The notes beneath the pieces were generated by a model that searched no databases, was not told the origin of the DNA, and saw only the letters and a program-made list of their open reading frames with translations. The position numbers were made by a program, and so were the translations under genes. From positions 12,325,970-12,389,969 of the forward strand of contig OY755186.1 in NCBI GenBank assembly GCA_963576735.1: a stretch of DNA of 64,000 nucleotides, written 5' to 3'. Positions within the stretch are counted from its first letter, which is position 1. Each line of letters starts with the position of its first letter. Origin of the DNA: Bedellia somnulentella (lineage: Eukaryota; Arthropoda; Insecta; Lepidoptera; Bedelliidae). Of this stretch, positions 33,480 through 43,678 are shown in pieces.

Positions 33480-34088
33480 GGCTTATTCCGATTATCCACC
33501 CTAAAAAATCCTCCCTAAGTCGGATATTCGGAAACGCATGTCCACCCCGTTCAGGGTGGATAATCGGAATTCATAATAAAATGTTTCTTCCGATTTTTTA
33601 CCCCAAGTACAGTCATTCACAGAAACATACTCACAACCTGGTCCAAGAAACTTCAACAGAGATATACATACCTACTTTCCTACTTACAGTCTGAATAAAA
33701 TTATCCTGGTGGAAAGTTTTAATTTAATATTTATTGTTAAACGAAAAACTTAAGTAATCTTAAAAAAAAAAAAATTGCAGGTAAGCACCTGTAGATTTGG
33801 GTGAAAACCATTTTAATTGACTGTTGTGACAAATGAAACCATAACAAGAAAGAAACTCGTAACAAAAAATAACAAAATTAAAACTTAGGGTCTTTTCACC
33901 ACTGACACACAATAAATAATAATTTACATGTTCCTGTAAAGGACTGTACGTAGGCAGGGTAGAAAATCGGAAGAAACATTTTATTATGAATTCCGATTAT
34001 CCACCCCGTTCAGGGTGGATAATCGGACATGCGTTTCCGAATATCCGACTTTAGGAGGATTTTTTACGGTGGATAATCGGAATAAGCC
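33480..34088. mobile_element. Foldback DNA element with 9-bp target duplication
   Basis: About 609 bp, starting GGCTTATTCCGATTATCCAC and ending with its reverse complement; the inverted arms are about 130 bp. Each arm holds a further hairpin (attatccaccccgttcaggg and its partner). It is flanked by exact 9-bp repeats cagcgtcat (33471-33479, 34089-34097). A 9-bp duplication and long inverted ends fit the Mutator-like group; no transposase is present. It lies in the THAP exon. Confidence 0.85.
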
Positions 34089-34479
34089 CAGCGTCATCCT
34101 TTAAAAGTGTTACGTCTCATGTTCTATTAAAATAGCTTGCTACAAAATGAAGTGAACATATATTTATTATGTTTAGTCTAATATTTTCCTTTCCGATTGC
34201 TTCTAGCCATTTTCGCCTTTTGGATTCATTTTTGGGGAGTCTGAAATAAGTAGGTTTTTTTCATATAATATCGATATAATATATCGACGATAGTAAAAAA
34301 AACATCCCTATCTTGAACATAACCTTAAACTTAAATTCAATAAATATATATCAAATAGTATTGAAAACTCTGTAAATACACTTCATTCTATAAAATTCAG
34401 TATACCATTAAAGTAGGATAAGCGATAAATGCTATGTGAGTCTGCTATATGATGCTATAAAAAACAAAATCACAATAAT

Positions 34480-34874
34480 ATATAAAGAAACTCCAATTCT
34501 TGAACACTGACTTTATTTCCACTTCATATAAAATATATTACAACTAACAATTAACTATTTGTACTATAATTACGGGCAGTAACTTTGACTAAACGTCTTT
34601 ACTTCACTCCTGCTAACGATAGAATGAATCAAAATAATGTCCCGCCTCAAAAGCCGACCTCGTCCCCATCCCTTACTTGTCAAACCGAAAACAGTCACTT
34701 CAACCGGAAGTTGAGGTGAAACACTTTACAAAACTGGTTGCTTTAAACGGAAGTTGAGGTGAAACACTTTACAAAACTGATTAACAAAAGGTACTCATAC
34801 TAAAAATCAACATGAATTAATAATATATGTTTTTCAAAGAAATCATTACAATATATTTTAACAAGAATCATTAC
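34480..34874. repeat. 395-bp dispersed repeat, copy 1
   Basis: Nearly identical to 48481-48875 (I see one difference, cactttac against caatttac). Runs from ataaagaaactccaattctt to aagaatcattaca. Contains a ~40-bp tandem doublet of ggaagttgaggtgaaacac. On the reverse strand it starts TGTAATGATTC and has AATAAAG near its end, so a solo LTR is possible, but no target duplication is clear. Confidence 0.8.
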
Positions 34875-35451
34875 ATTCGGCCATCCTACAGAGTGCTGCC
34901 TCCTGGCGCACGCAAAAACAAAATACAAAAGAAATCATTACATTCAATTCATATTAGCATTAGCACAAATATTAATTACTATATTCTTACATACATATAC
35001 AACTTGTCAATTAAATTTGAAACATTTCCGTCTATTTAAAAACAGGAAACCATTGAAACCATTTTCTTGTCATGATTGCGGATACAACAAAATATGTTAC
35101 ATAAATTTATAATAGTGACTGTCACAATCTACTCTTTCGAGTGTACGACATTAGTACATAGTTTAACTACGTCATTTTGTTGAAATTCATAGAAATGTCA
35201 TCATGCAGTATAGTTAATTAATTAATAAAATTAATGTTCATAACTCTAAATGTACTATTCATAAATTGAAGTCAGTGAAAAATATACACATAAAATAAAA
35301 TATAACCCTATGCCACAGAGATATCATCATCATTTTAAGTTGACTACATAAAAAAATATATATATAATACCTTTCAATCAATTTAAACATATCAAAACGA
35401 AAACTGAATTATAATAGAACATAAAAACATGTTAACATTAAAATTAAATAT
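34875..35451. other. No gene; probably LINE 3' UTR next to the gypsy insertion
   Basis: AT-rich, no credible ORF. Because a minus-strand CR1-like C-terminus sits just beyond the other side of the gypsy element (41,341-41,640), this side may be its 3' UTR. Confidence 0.35.
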
Positions 35452-35937
35452 TGTTACGACATCTGTTCGCAAGTAGGAGATAGGATTTGCCACTACTAGA
35501 TAACAGATGGCGTTACTAGTATTCTAATAAGTAAAGGAATTACTAGATGTTTCTCGAATATCGACTTTTCGAGAATGTGGTACTAGAACTTTCTCTAATA
35601 TTCGCGTATTTGAGATTTGGCATATATAAAGAGCGACGCGTGCTACAGAGTTATTCGAGTGCGAAGAACTAAAGCGAGAACAAGCGAAATACTAGAGCGA
35701 AGAAATTAAATACGACAGTGCAGTGATATACGGATTACGGAAATAAGCTTAACGGTGTGGACAGTGTTACTATAACGGAGTAAATTAGTGTTGTTAATTA
35801 GTGCGAGTATCGATAGTTAATTATCGATAGTGTTTGTTGTGTTGTGTAAAGTGCGTTATTGGTCAATAAATATAATTACACCTTATTGCACGAAAGTGTG
35901 ACTGGTATTTATCAAATTAAGAACCCGGTACGTAACA
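35452..35937 (+). repeat. 5' LTR of the gypsy element
   Basis: 486 bp. TATATAAAG at 35623-35631 is a likely core promoter and AATAAA at 35865-35870 a likely polyadenylation signal, giving a U3-R-U5 layout. Contains the palindromic tatcgatagttaattatcga. Confidence 0.93.
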
Positions 35938-35962
35938 ATTGGTGACAGAAGTGGATTTGAAG

Positions 35963-37258
35963 ATGCCAGTTATGCCGAAGGAAGACGGAAGAGAGGGTGT
36001 GAAGACACGCGCTCAGAAAGCCGCAGAGGGTGAACAGCTGTCGGAAATGAGTTCATCGGTCACGAACCCTCGGAGTGACATTCCAGAGGAGACGTCCGCG
36101 GTGACTAACGCGCCGTCTACATCAACGGCGCCGGCGGCCGCAACTAATACTGACTTGACGATGATAGTTGAAATGTTTCAAAGCATGCGTGAAGCACAAC
36201 AAAGCATGCGTGAAGCACAACAAAGCATACAGGATGTTGTGAAAAACATACATTCGGAGGTACAGGATGTTAAAAAAAACATACATTTGGAGGTACAGGG
36301 TGTTGTGAAACAAGAAGTTCGTGAGTTGCGCGAGGAACAGCAAACTAAGTTCTCACAAGTTCTCACTGCGGTCAATGAAGTCAGTGGTCGGGTGGTTACT
36401 GTGGAAAAAGACGTAGAGCAGATGAAGGAGCAGGTAACCACTATTGAGAAAGATATCGATGACATGAAGACCGACTTCCGCGGAATGGAGAAAAGGGTTC
36501 TGCAGCTTGAATCACGACCGGTCAAGGTTGTCTCCGGTGAGAATGTAGTAGCTGTCCATGGTCCTCGTGTGAAGGTTCCTCCCTACGACGGAACAACATC
36601 CTGGTCGGCGTATAGACATCAGTTCCAGACTGTTGCGGCTGCCAATGGTTGGACTGATGAACAGTGTTTGACTGCACTGACGGTGGCGCTCCGAGGTCAA
36701 GCACTGTCAGTAATAGAGGCGCTGCCGACTCCGAGTGGTGGTTTCAAGGACCTGCTGGATGCGTTGGAGTCTCGCTATGGAGAGCGACACCTGGAGCACG
36801 TGTTCCGCGCTCAGCTGCGTGATAGGGTCCAGCGTTCTGGAGAGGGACTTCAGCAGTGGGCCCTTGAAATCGAGAAGCTCGTCCGCAAGGCCTATCCCAG
36901 TGTAGATCCGAAGACGGTGGAAATGAACCTGGTGCAAGCATTCGTCGACGGCATCAGAGATATCGAAGTGAGAACAGCGGTGAGACTTCAACACCACACG
37001 TCTCTCAAGAATGCCTTGGCGAACGCTCTAGAAGTTGAAGCCTGCCGCCAGGATACGCGCCAAACTCATCGACTTCGTGAGATTGCGGAAGCAAATGAGG
37101 ACGTCAAGGTCATTAAAGCACCCGTCGGAAGGAGTACTGGACCGATTTGTTATGGCTGCGGGAAAAGGGGCCATTTGAGATTAAGTTGCCCGCTGAGGAA
37201 GGAAGAAAAGAGGCAGGCAGAGGCTTCTGCCGCAAACGTCCAGGGAAACGAGCATTAG
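35963..37258 (+). CDS. gag: Gag of the gypsy element
   Basis: 431 residues from the first ATG (the frame is open from 35939). Residues about 70-175 form a long coiled coil containing a doubled MREAQQS and repeated KNIH.EVQ units. About 190-370 is the capsid-like retrotransposon gag domain (VPPYDGTTSWSAYRHQF, FVDGIRDIEVR). A single CCHC zinc knuckle, CYGCGKRGHLRLSC, starts at about residue 396. The last 112 nt overlap pol, which is in the -1 frame. Confidence 0.92.
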   Translation: MPVMPKEDGREGVKTRAQKAAEGEQLSEMSSSVTNPRSDIPEETSAVTNAPSTSTAPAAATNTDLTMIVEMFQSMREAQQSMREAQQSIQDVVKNIHSEVQDVKKNIHLEVQGVVKQEVRELREEQQTKFSQVLTAVNEVSGRVVTVEKDVEQMKEQVTTIEKDIDDMKTDFRGMEKRVLQLESRPVKVVSGENVVAVHGPRVKVPPYDGTTSWSAYRHQFQTVAAANGWTDEQCLTALTVALRGQALSVIEALPTPSGGFKDLLDALESRYGERHLEHVFRAQLRDRVQRSGEGLQQWALEIEKLVRKAYPSVDPKTVEMNLVQAFVDGIRDIEVRTAVRLQHHTSLKNALANALEVEACRQDTRQTHRLREIAEANEDVKVIKAPVGRSTGPICYGCGKRGHLRLSCPLRKEEKRQAEASAANVQGNEH

Positions 37259-40200
37259 CCAGGACCGGGGGGCAGGTGCTGGCTAGAGAGGAGAAAGCCC
37301 CGACAATGACCATCTCACAAGCCTGTAACGGGAACAGTTTGGTGATATTGGGCTGTGTCAATGATCAAGACTGTAAGATGACCCTTGATACTGGAGCGTC
37401 TAGAACGGTGATCAATCCGGCACTGGTGAAAGCAGCGAATATCAAGTATAGCAGAGATACTAAGTGTCAGCTACTCTCCGCCTCTGGCCAGCGAATACCT
37501 GTCCTTGGTGAACTCTCAGTCAGGATGATGGTTGGCGAGACGTCGTATACTCATCAAGTCATTGTGGCTGAGATAATGGATGAATGCATACTAGGACTGG
37601 ACTTCATGAAGAAATATAACTGCCGGATTGACATAACGAGAGGAATTTTCAAGTGTGGCCAGGAAGAAATCTTTATACTGGGTGGTCCCGTCGGTGAAGT
37701 GACATGCTTGAAAACCATCAATATTCCTGCGCGTTCTCAGAAGTTGGTTCCGGTGATGTTACCTGTAGACAGCGAGAAGAAGAGGCATCGTTGTGTGTTG
37801 ATTGAAGAGACAGGGAAGAACGGGCCAAGGAAATTTCTGACAGCAAGAACTTTGGTTACAAGCAACAAGACGGCAATAGTGAAGGTAGTCAACCTTGACC
37901 AAGAAGATGTACAGCTTAAGCGGGGTGAAGTAGTTGGTCAGTGTGAAGAAGTAGTCTGGATGAGGAGCTGTCATTCTCCAAATGGGAAAGTCAAAGTGAA
38001 AGTCGATAATTCAACTGTAACTGACTTGTTAAGTGAGATCCAGGATGACTTATCTTACTTGGAGAGGATCAAGGTTAAACAGTTGCTGGTGAAATATGCT
38101 GACATCTTCTCAAATGCAGAAGGGGACTTAGGCAGAACATCTTTAGTGCAACACAGAATTGATACAGGGGACGAAAGACCTATTAGACAGAGAGCAAGGA
38201 GAATCCCAATCGCTAAGGAGAAAGAAGTTGAAGAATTGCTCGAAGACATGAAAAAGAAGAAGGTCATTAGTCCGTCCTCCAGTCCGTGGTGTTCTCCAGT
38301 GGTTCTTGTTAAGAAGAAAGATGGAAGCACACGGTTTTGTGTTGACTACAGGCAACTGAACAACGTGACAAAGAAGGACAGCTATCCTTTGCCAAGAATA
38401 GATGACACTCTGGATACTTTGAGTGGCATGAAGTGGTTTTCAACCCTGGACTGCAAGTCAGGCTACTGGCAGGTGGAAATACATCCGACTGATAAAGAGA
38501 AGACTGCGTTTTCAACTGGAAAGGGTTTGTGGCAGTTTAACGTCATGCCTTTCGGTCTCTGCAACGCGCCAGCTACTTTTGAAAGGCTTATGGAGTGTGC
38601 GTTGGCGGGATTGGTTGGCGAGGCTTGCCTGGTGTACCTCGACGACGTGGTCATAATAGGCAAAAGCTTCCAAGACCATCTCAAGAACCTGGAACAAGTC
38701 TTTCAGAAAATTCGTGGAGCAAACCTGAAACTGAATCCGAAGAAGTGCCGGCTGTTTAGAACTTCAGTGAACTATTTAGGACACGTAATCAGCCGAGAAG
38801 GAATTCAGACGGATCCGGAAAAGGTGGAAGCTGTGCAGAAATGGCCGACGCCAAAGGACAAAACAGACGTGCGAGCTTTTCTCGGCCTTTGCTCGTACTA
38901 TCGACGTTTTGTAAAAGGGTTTTCTGAGATCGCCAAACCATTGCATCGGTTGACTGAAGATAAGAAAACCTTCTCTTGGGATGATGAATGCGAGTTATCT
39001 TTCAATGAGCTGAAGAAGAGGCTTTGCGAGACACCTATCCTTGGATATCCACAGCCAGAGGGACAGTACATCGTTGACAGCGATGCTAGTAATATGGCTA
39101 TTGGTGGAGTGTTATCACAGATCCAAGGTGACAAGGAAGTTGTGATCGGATATTTCAGCAAGTCTCTATCTAAAGCGGAAAGAAACTACTGCGTCACGAG
39201 AAAGGAACTTCTAGCTGTAGTGAAGACCTTACAGCATTTTTACAAGTATTTGATTGGGAGACCGTTCAAGCTTCGAACTGATCATGCTGCACTGAAATGG
39301 CTTCTCCAGTTCAAAAACCCGGAAGGACAGGTAGCTCGATGGATCGAACAGCTACAAGAGTATGACTTTTCTATCGAGCACCGTAGTGGTAAATCTCATG
39401 GCAATGCAGACGCGCTTTCACGTAGACCGTGTCCGGAAGACTGTAAACATTGTAGGAAGCAAGAGTCGAAGGAGGAGGTCGTGAAAGTGACTCGAATTTG
39501 TCCATTGGATGGATGGGAAACAGAAGCTATGCAGAAGGCCCAAGAAGAAGATGAGAACCTCAGACCCATCATGAAATGGAAGAAGGAAAAACACGATCAA
39601 CCGGCTTGGAGTGAAGTAGCGTCCACAGGAGTGAGTACGAAAGCTTACTGGGCGCAATGGAACAGCCTGGTTCTGATCAATGGTCTACTGTACCGGAGGT
39701 GGGAGAAACCCAACGGTAAAGAAGAGCACCTACAATTGGTCGTGCCCAGAGCCAAGGTTAAAGATGTACTGCGGGAAACACATGACGGTGTTTCGGGCGG
39801 GCATCTTGGGGTAAATCGTACGTTGCAGAAGGTTCGTGCGAAGTTTTACTGGCTTCATTGTAGGGACGACGTACAGGACTGGTGCCGGAAATGTACAACG
39901 TGTGCCGCGGTGAAAGGTCCGCAGACCCGGAGTAGAGGGGGATTACGGTTGTACAATGTGGGAGCTCCCTGGGAGAGGATTGCCGTTGATGTGGCTGGAC
40001 CGTTTCCACAATCAGAGTCCGGAAATAAATATTTCATGGTGGTGATGGATTACTTCACTAAGTGGCCTGAAGTGTTTGCCATACCCAATCAAGAAGCAAT
40101 AACTGTGGCTACAAAACTGGTTGAGGAAGTGATCTGTCGATTTGGCGTGCCCCTGGAGATACACTCTGACCAGGGAAGAAATTTTGAGTCACAAGTATTT

Positions 40201-40833
40201 CAAGAGGTGTGCAAACTGCTTGGAATGCATAAAACCAGGACGACGCCATATCATCCTCAGTCAGATGGAATGGTGGAGAGGTTCAACCAAACACTGGAGA
40301 GACAGTTGGCGAAGATGGTTGAAAAACATCAGAAGGACTGGGACAAACACATTCCATTATTTTTACTGTCTTACCGGTCAGCTGTTCACGAAAGCACGAA
40401 GGAAACACCTGCTTTCGTCAATTTCGGAAGAGAGCTACGATTGCCTGTAGATTTGTTGACAGGAGGGTCACCAGATGAGCCGCAGAGTGTAACTGAATAT
40501 GTAAGCGATTTGAGGGAAAGAATGCAAGATGTACATTCCCTAGTGCGTGAAAATGGTTTACATGCTAATGAAAAGATGAAAACCAGATATGACCGTAAAG
40601 CTAACACGCCGCGTTTCGAAGAGGGTATGCTCGTCTGGTTACACAATCCAACTCGCCAGAAAGGGAAGTCCCCTAAGTTACAAAATAGGTGGGAAGGACC
40701 GTACAAGGTGGTCACTAGAATAAACGATGTAACGTACAGAATTCAACGCCAACCTAGAGGGGCTTCGAAAATAGTTCACATCGATCGACTTGCGAAGTAC
40801 CATGGAAGCAATAATACTCGGGACGAGTATTAA
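37147..40833 (+). CDS. pol: Pol of the gypsy element: protease, RT, RNase H, integrase
   Basis: Open for 1,228 codons. Domains: aspartic protease with DTGAS (near 37,387); reverse transcriptase with YLDDV (near 38,632); RNase H (IVDSDASNMAIGGVLSQ); integrase with HHCC zinc motif (HDGVSGGHLG ... CRKCTTC), DDE residues in AVDVAGPF, HSDQGRNF and VERFNQTLERQ, and a C-terminal GPY/F-type module (WEGPYKVVTRINDVTYRI). It begins inside gag in the -1 frame and would be expressed by frameshifting; the first in-frame ATG is after the overlap, so initiation there is unlikely. No stop or frameshift seen. Confidence 0.95.
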   Translation: MLWLREKGPFEIKLPAEEGRKEAGRGFCRKRPGKRALARTGGQVLAREEKAPTMTISQACNGNSLVILGCVNDQDCKMTLDTGASRTVINPALVKAANIKYSRDTKCQLLSASGQRIPVLGELSVRMMVGETSYTHQVIVAEIMDECILGLDFMKKYNCRIDITRGIFKCGQEEIFILGGPVGEVTCLKTINIPARSQKLVPVMLPVDSEKKRHRCVLIEETGKNGPRKFLTARTLVTSNKTAIVKVVNLDQEDVQLKRGEVVGQCEEVVWMRSCHSPNGKVKVKVDNSTVTDLLSEIQDDLSYLERIKVKQLLVKYADIFSNAEGDLGRTSLVQHRIDTGDERPIRQRARRIPIAKEKEVEELLEDMKKKKVISPSSSPWCSPVVLVKKKDGSTRFCVDYRQLNNVTKKDSYPLPRIDDTLDTLSGMKWFSTLDCKSGYWQVEIHPTDKEKTAFSTGKGLWQFNVMPFGLCNAPATFERLMECALAGLVGEACLVYLDDVVIIGKSFQDHLKNLEQVFQKIRGANLKLNPKKCRLFRTSVNYLGHVISREGIQTDPEKVEAVQKWPTPKDKTDVRAFLGLCSYYRRFVKGFSEIAKPLHRLTEDKKTFSWDDECELSFNELKKRLCETPILGYPQPEGQYIVDSDASNMAIGGVLSQIQGDKEVVIGYFSKSLSKAERNYCVTRKELLAVVKTLQHFYKYLIGRPFKLRTDHAALKWLLQFKNPEGQVARWIEQLQEYDFSIEHRSGKSHGNADALSRRPCPEDCKHCRKQESKEEVVKVTRICPLDGWETEAMQKAQEEDENLRPIMKWKKEKHDQPAWSEVASTGVSTKAYWAQWNSLVLINGLLYRRWEKPNGKEEHLQLVVPRAKVKDVLRETHDGVSGGHLGVNRTLQKVRAKFYWLHCRDDVQDWCRKCTTCAAVKGPQTRSRGGLRLYNVGAPWERIAVDVAGPFPQSESGNKYFMVVMDYFTKWPEVFAIPNQEAITVATKLVEEVICRFGVPLEIHSDQGRNFESQVFQEVCKLLGMHKTRTTPYHPQSDGMVERFNQTLERQLAKMVEKHQKDWDKHIPLFLLSYRSAVHESTKETPAFVNFGRELRLPVDLLTGGSPDEPQSVTEYVSDLRERMQDVHSLVRENGLHANEKMKTRYDRKANTPRFEEGMLVWLHNPTRQKGKSPKLQNRWEGPYKVVTRINDVTYRIQRQPRGASKIVHIDRLAKYHGSNNTRDEY

Positions 40834-40849
40834 TGTAAGGAGGGGGTAA

Positions 40850-41335
40850 TGTTACGACATCTGTTCGCAAGTAGGAGATAGGATTTGCCACTACTAGATA
40901 ACAGATGGCGTTACTAGTATTCTAATAAGTAAAGGAATTACTAGATGTTTCTCGAATATCGACTTTTCGAGAATGTGGTACTAGAACTTTCTCTAATATT
41001 CGCGTATTTGAGATTTGGCATATATAAAGAGCGACGCGTGCTACAGAGTTATTCGAGTGCGAAGAACTAAAGCGAGAACAAGCGAAATACTAGAGCGAAG
41101 AAATTAAATACGACAGTGCAGTGATATACGGATTACGGAAATAAGCTTAACGGTGTGGACAGTGTTACTATAACGGAGTAAATTAGTGTTGTTAATTAGT
41201 GCGAGTATCGATAGTTAATTATCGATAGTGTTTGTTGTGTTGTGTAAAGTGCGTTATTGGTCAATAAATATAATTACACCTTATTGCACGAAAGTGTGAC
41301 TGGTATTTATCAAATTAAGAACCCGGTACGTAACA
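40850..41335 (+). repeat. 3' LTR of the gypsy element
   Basis: 486 bp, matching the 5' LTR base for base as far as I can read. Confidence 0.93.
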
Positions 41336-41340
41336 ATATT

Positions 41341-41640
41341 ATTCTTCGTCATTTCATAAGTCCTTTACACTATAGAAACATTTTTCCATTAGCCATTCAA
41401 ATATTTTTCTTTTAAATAATATTATAGGAAAATTCTTAAAGTAATCAGGTATTTTATTATAAATTCTGCACGGCACGACATATATAGTATACTTTTCCTA
41501 TTTAAAGCCTGTCTCAGATCTGGCATTGCTAATTTGTCTTTAAATTTTATATTAAGTCTATCACTAATTGTTAGTGGCATATTCTTAAAAAGTGATTTAT
41601 TACTCTTTACAAAAACACACACTTCATATATGTAAATGCA
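41341..41640 (-). pseudogene. CR1-like LINE ORF2 C-terminal fragment
   Basis: Minus strand reads LTISDRLNIKFKDKLAM, then after a frameshift RIYNKIPDYFKNFPI and IFEWLMEKCFYSVKDL. This parallels the C-terminus of the CR1 at 29,024-30,226 (RIYNSIPINIR, FKWLLEYCFYDMKEF). The gypsy element abuts its 3' end and probably inserted into it. Confidence 0.6.
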
Positions 41641-41689
41641 AGCTAGTGGCAGAATTTTTAATAATTTGAAAAGGCCTTAAACACCGATT

Positions 41690-42540
41690 CGAAAAATTTA
41701 TATCATAAATGATTTTACACAATATCGACCTATATCCAAACGTAACATTTTTGCAAAAATATTTGAACAGATTGTCTCCCAGCTAATAATGAATGCTTTA
41801 CATAAATCATATCTCTCCCTCTCAACATGGATTTTCTAAGGGGAGTTCGGTCGAATCACTATTCACTATGCTATCCTTCACTAACTACCTCATAGATGCC
41901 ATGGATAAAGGGCGACAAGTTAATGTTATGTACACAGACTTTTCTAAAGCGTGTGATAAGATACATTATTTCATGGCCATAAAAATATAGGAATACATGG
42001 GGATGTGCTTCGATGGATCATTTCTTATTTGAAGAACCGTTCACAAGCATTGTAATAACATTTACAAGAAAACATAGCTTTATTGAACATGAGTACAGTT
42101 TAAATGATATATATATAAATCAAAATGAGTAACATCAATACGTGACTTGGTAATCGTAATGGATTCTAAAAGATCTTTTATTTGTCATATCAATTATATA
42201 GTAAAGAAAAAAAACATTTAAATAACTTGGGTTTATTTTGCGTAGATATATCAAAACCGTTCAAAACTTACATTATTTTATTATTATTTTTTTTACTTTA
42301 GTTATGTGCGCTCAATATTGGACTTTGCTAGTATTATCTGGAGTCCCTTTTACGCCTGTCATATTTCACGAATAAAAAGAGTTCAGAAAAAGTTTATAAA
42401 AACATTGGAATATTGGTATAATTACTACGGTTATTATCTCCATTCCCGCTCAAATCATAAACTAACCACTCTTCCAGATAGACGTACGCAATTTGACTTG
42501 AGTTTCCTGTTTAAGTTATTCAATAGTAAAGTTGACTAAT
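41690..42540 (+). pseudogene. Degenerate LINE reverse transcriptase
   Basis: Scattered RT motifs: QYRPISKR-like start, SPSQHGFSKGSSVESLFTML, VNVMYTDFSKACDKI (41,790-41,990), then after broken sequence SILDFASIIWSPFYACHI (42,306-42,540). Stops, frameshifts and a gap where the catalytic DD should be. Related in wording to the fragment at 43,890-45,460. Confidence 0.65.
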
Positions 42541-42599
42541 TTAAATCTTTTTGTTCATGAAAACCTCATGTGGGGATTATTACTAATAAATAAAGAATA

Positions 42600-42665
42600 A
42601 ATAAAGGAAAGAAAAATCTCGACACAGGCGGGAATCGAACCCTCGACCTCGGGTATACTCGGGTA
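42600..42665 (-). mobile_element. Diverged tRNA-like SINE head
   Basis: Shares ggaaagaaaaatctcgacac and cctcgacctcgggtata with 30,652-30,735, with a small duplication of ctcgggtata. A stretch catgaaaacctcatgtgggg just before it is the inverse of one just after the other copy. Confidence 0.5.
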
Positions 42666-43678
42666 TATATAGTTGACTCTCCAGAACTTTAGAAAAATAT
42701 TATTTAGGATACCTAGACAGTAGACATGGCTTGCAATAAACAGTTATTTGTCCCTCCGCATCATAAAACTATATATACTATACTTGCAACAATTTTAGTT
42801 TTGGTGAATTGTGAACTTGTATAACTCAGAATTTTATGAAATTGATCTGTTTTGAAACAGTTTAAACTCTTGTCACAAAATTAAGATATTCGCTTTTGAC
42901 TTCATTTCATTCATCTCTTTTTTTTTTTTCATAGGTATTATTCCAATTTCCTATTTAGGTTAATTGTATAATTGTTGAGCCTGTCTAAAAATAAAAATAA
43001 AATAAAAATTACTAATGTATCCACCTGCCGCACACGAAATTGTTCAATATTAATTTATGAAGCTGTAGGTCCAATTGCTTCTCATATAAATGTGCACATT
43101 TAAAATTTTTACAACTATTCGTTTCATAAAAAAATGAAAATAAAATAAAAATATATCTTAACTAATTAACTTACGTTTGCTCCCGAGTTAACTGTCAGTA
43201 TATGTACTTCTTACTTATTTTAATAATTATTATTTTAGTTTAAAAAACATTAAATTAAGAATCATACCACGAAAGTGATTTAAAAATCTTCGTTGGTTAA
43301 TCCCGATTATTATATATAATGTCTACAAACGGCGAGTGTTTAAAAAAAAGTGTATTATATTAACAAGTTTTACTGTGAACAATTTACAATCAGATAATTT
43401 TATATAGGATTAAGTTAATGTATATTTAACACATAATGTAATTATTCAACTTGTTAAATAGATACCAAACAAGGTATGGCAGGGGTATTATATCAGTCAT
43501 TGTCACTGTCACTGCAAGTATCTGAACTACTAGGATCGCTATTCTGAACTTCTAAGGCTTTTATACACACGGTCTAATTCTACCCAAGGCAATTGACAGA
43601 ACCGTAATGCCTCTTTTTTATGTTTTTATTATTTTTGTATTACCTCTTTAAGCAAAATCCTGGACCGTCAGTAACCCT
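42666..43678. other. No gene recognised
   Basis: AT-rich DNA between LINE remnants. I see no RT motif or ordered repeat; a short gtcactgtcactg doublet lies near 43,502. Confidence 0.35.

Larger units (their letters stand above)
30899..34240 (-). pseudogene. P-element-type (THAP domain) transposase gene, broken
   Basis: Pieces in order on the minus strand: (1) THAP domain C-terminal half, 34089-34240 plus 33451-33479, with KRRKWLEAIG, ICSLHF, then DDAVPSVIPQ and a GT donor; one in-frame TGA. (2) Linker exon 32639-32716, 26 codons, phase 0. (3) Leucine-rich coiled-coil exon from 32434 to about 32150 with one base missing near 32,415, containing RQENKINDFEKAMEHA and ending ELRKIALTL. (4) Catalytic RNase-H-like part 31341-32010: FYSPKAYDFIRS, LIIDEMAIRK (likely first catalytic Asp), SLASDAPTTNLSMFQHLGC, DPCHALKLVRNAFGNLR. 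(5) A possible C-terminal piece 30899-31213. The order THAP, coiled coil, catalytic core is that of P-element transposase and vertebrate THAP9. The N-terminal zinc ligands of THAP are not found. A foldback element interrupts piece 1. Confidence 0.8.
35452..41335 (+). mobile_element. Complete Ty3/gypsy LTR retrotransposon
   Basis: 5,884 bp with 486-bp LTRs at both ends (TGTTACGAC...GTAACA), apparently identical on reading through, a 4-bp target duplication ATAT (35448-35451 and 41336-41339), a primer-binding region directly after the 5' LTR (ttggtgacagaagtgg), open gag and pol, and a polypurine tract aaggaggggg at 40837-40846. No env-like ORF. Order protease, RT, RNase H, integrase marks Ty3/gypsy. 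Matching LTRs and unbroken ORFs suggest a young, possibly mobile copy. Confidence 0.95.

Noticed and set aside
36122..36704. Antisense ORFs over gypsy gag and pol
   Set aside because: They are shadows of the sense coding frames and contain no domain.
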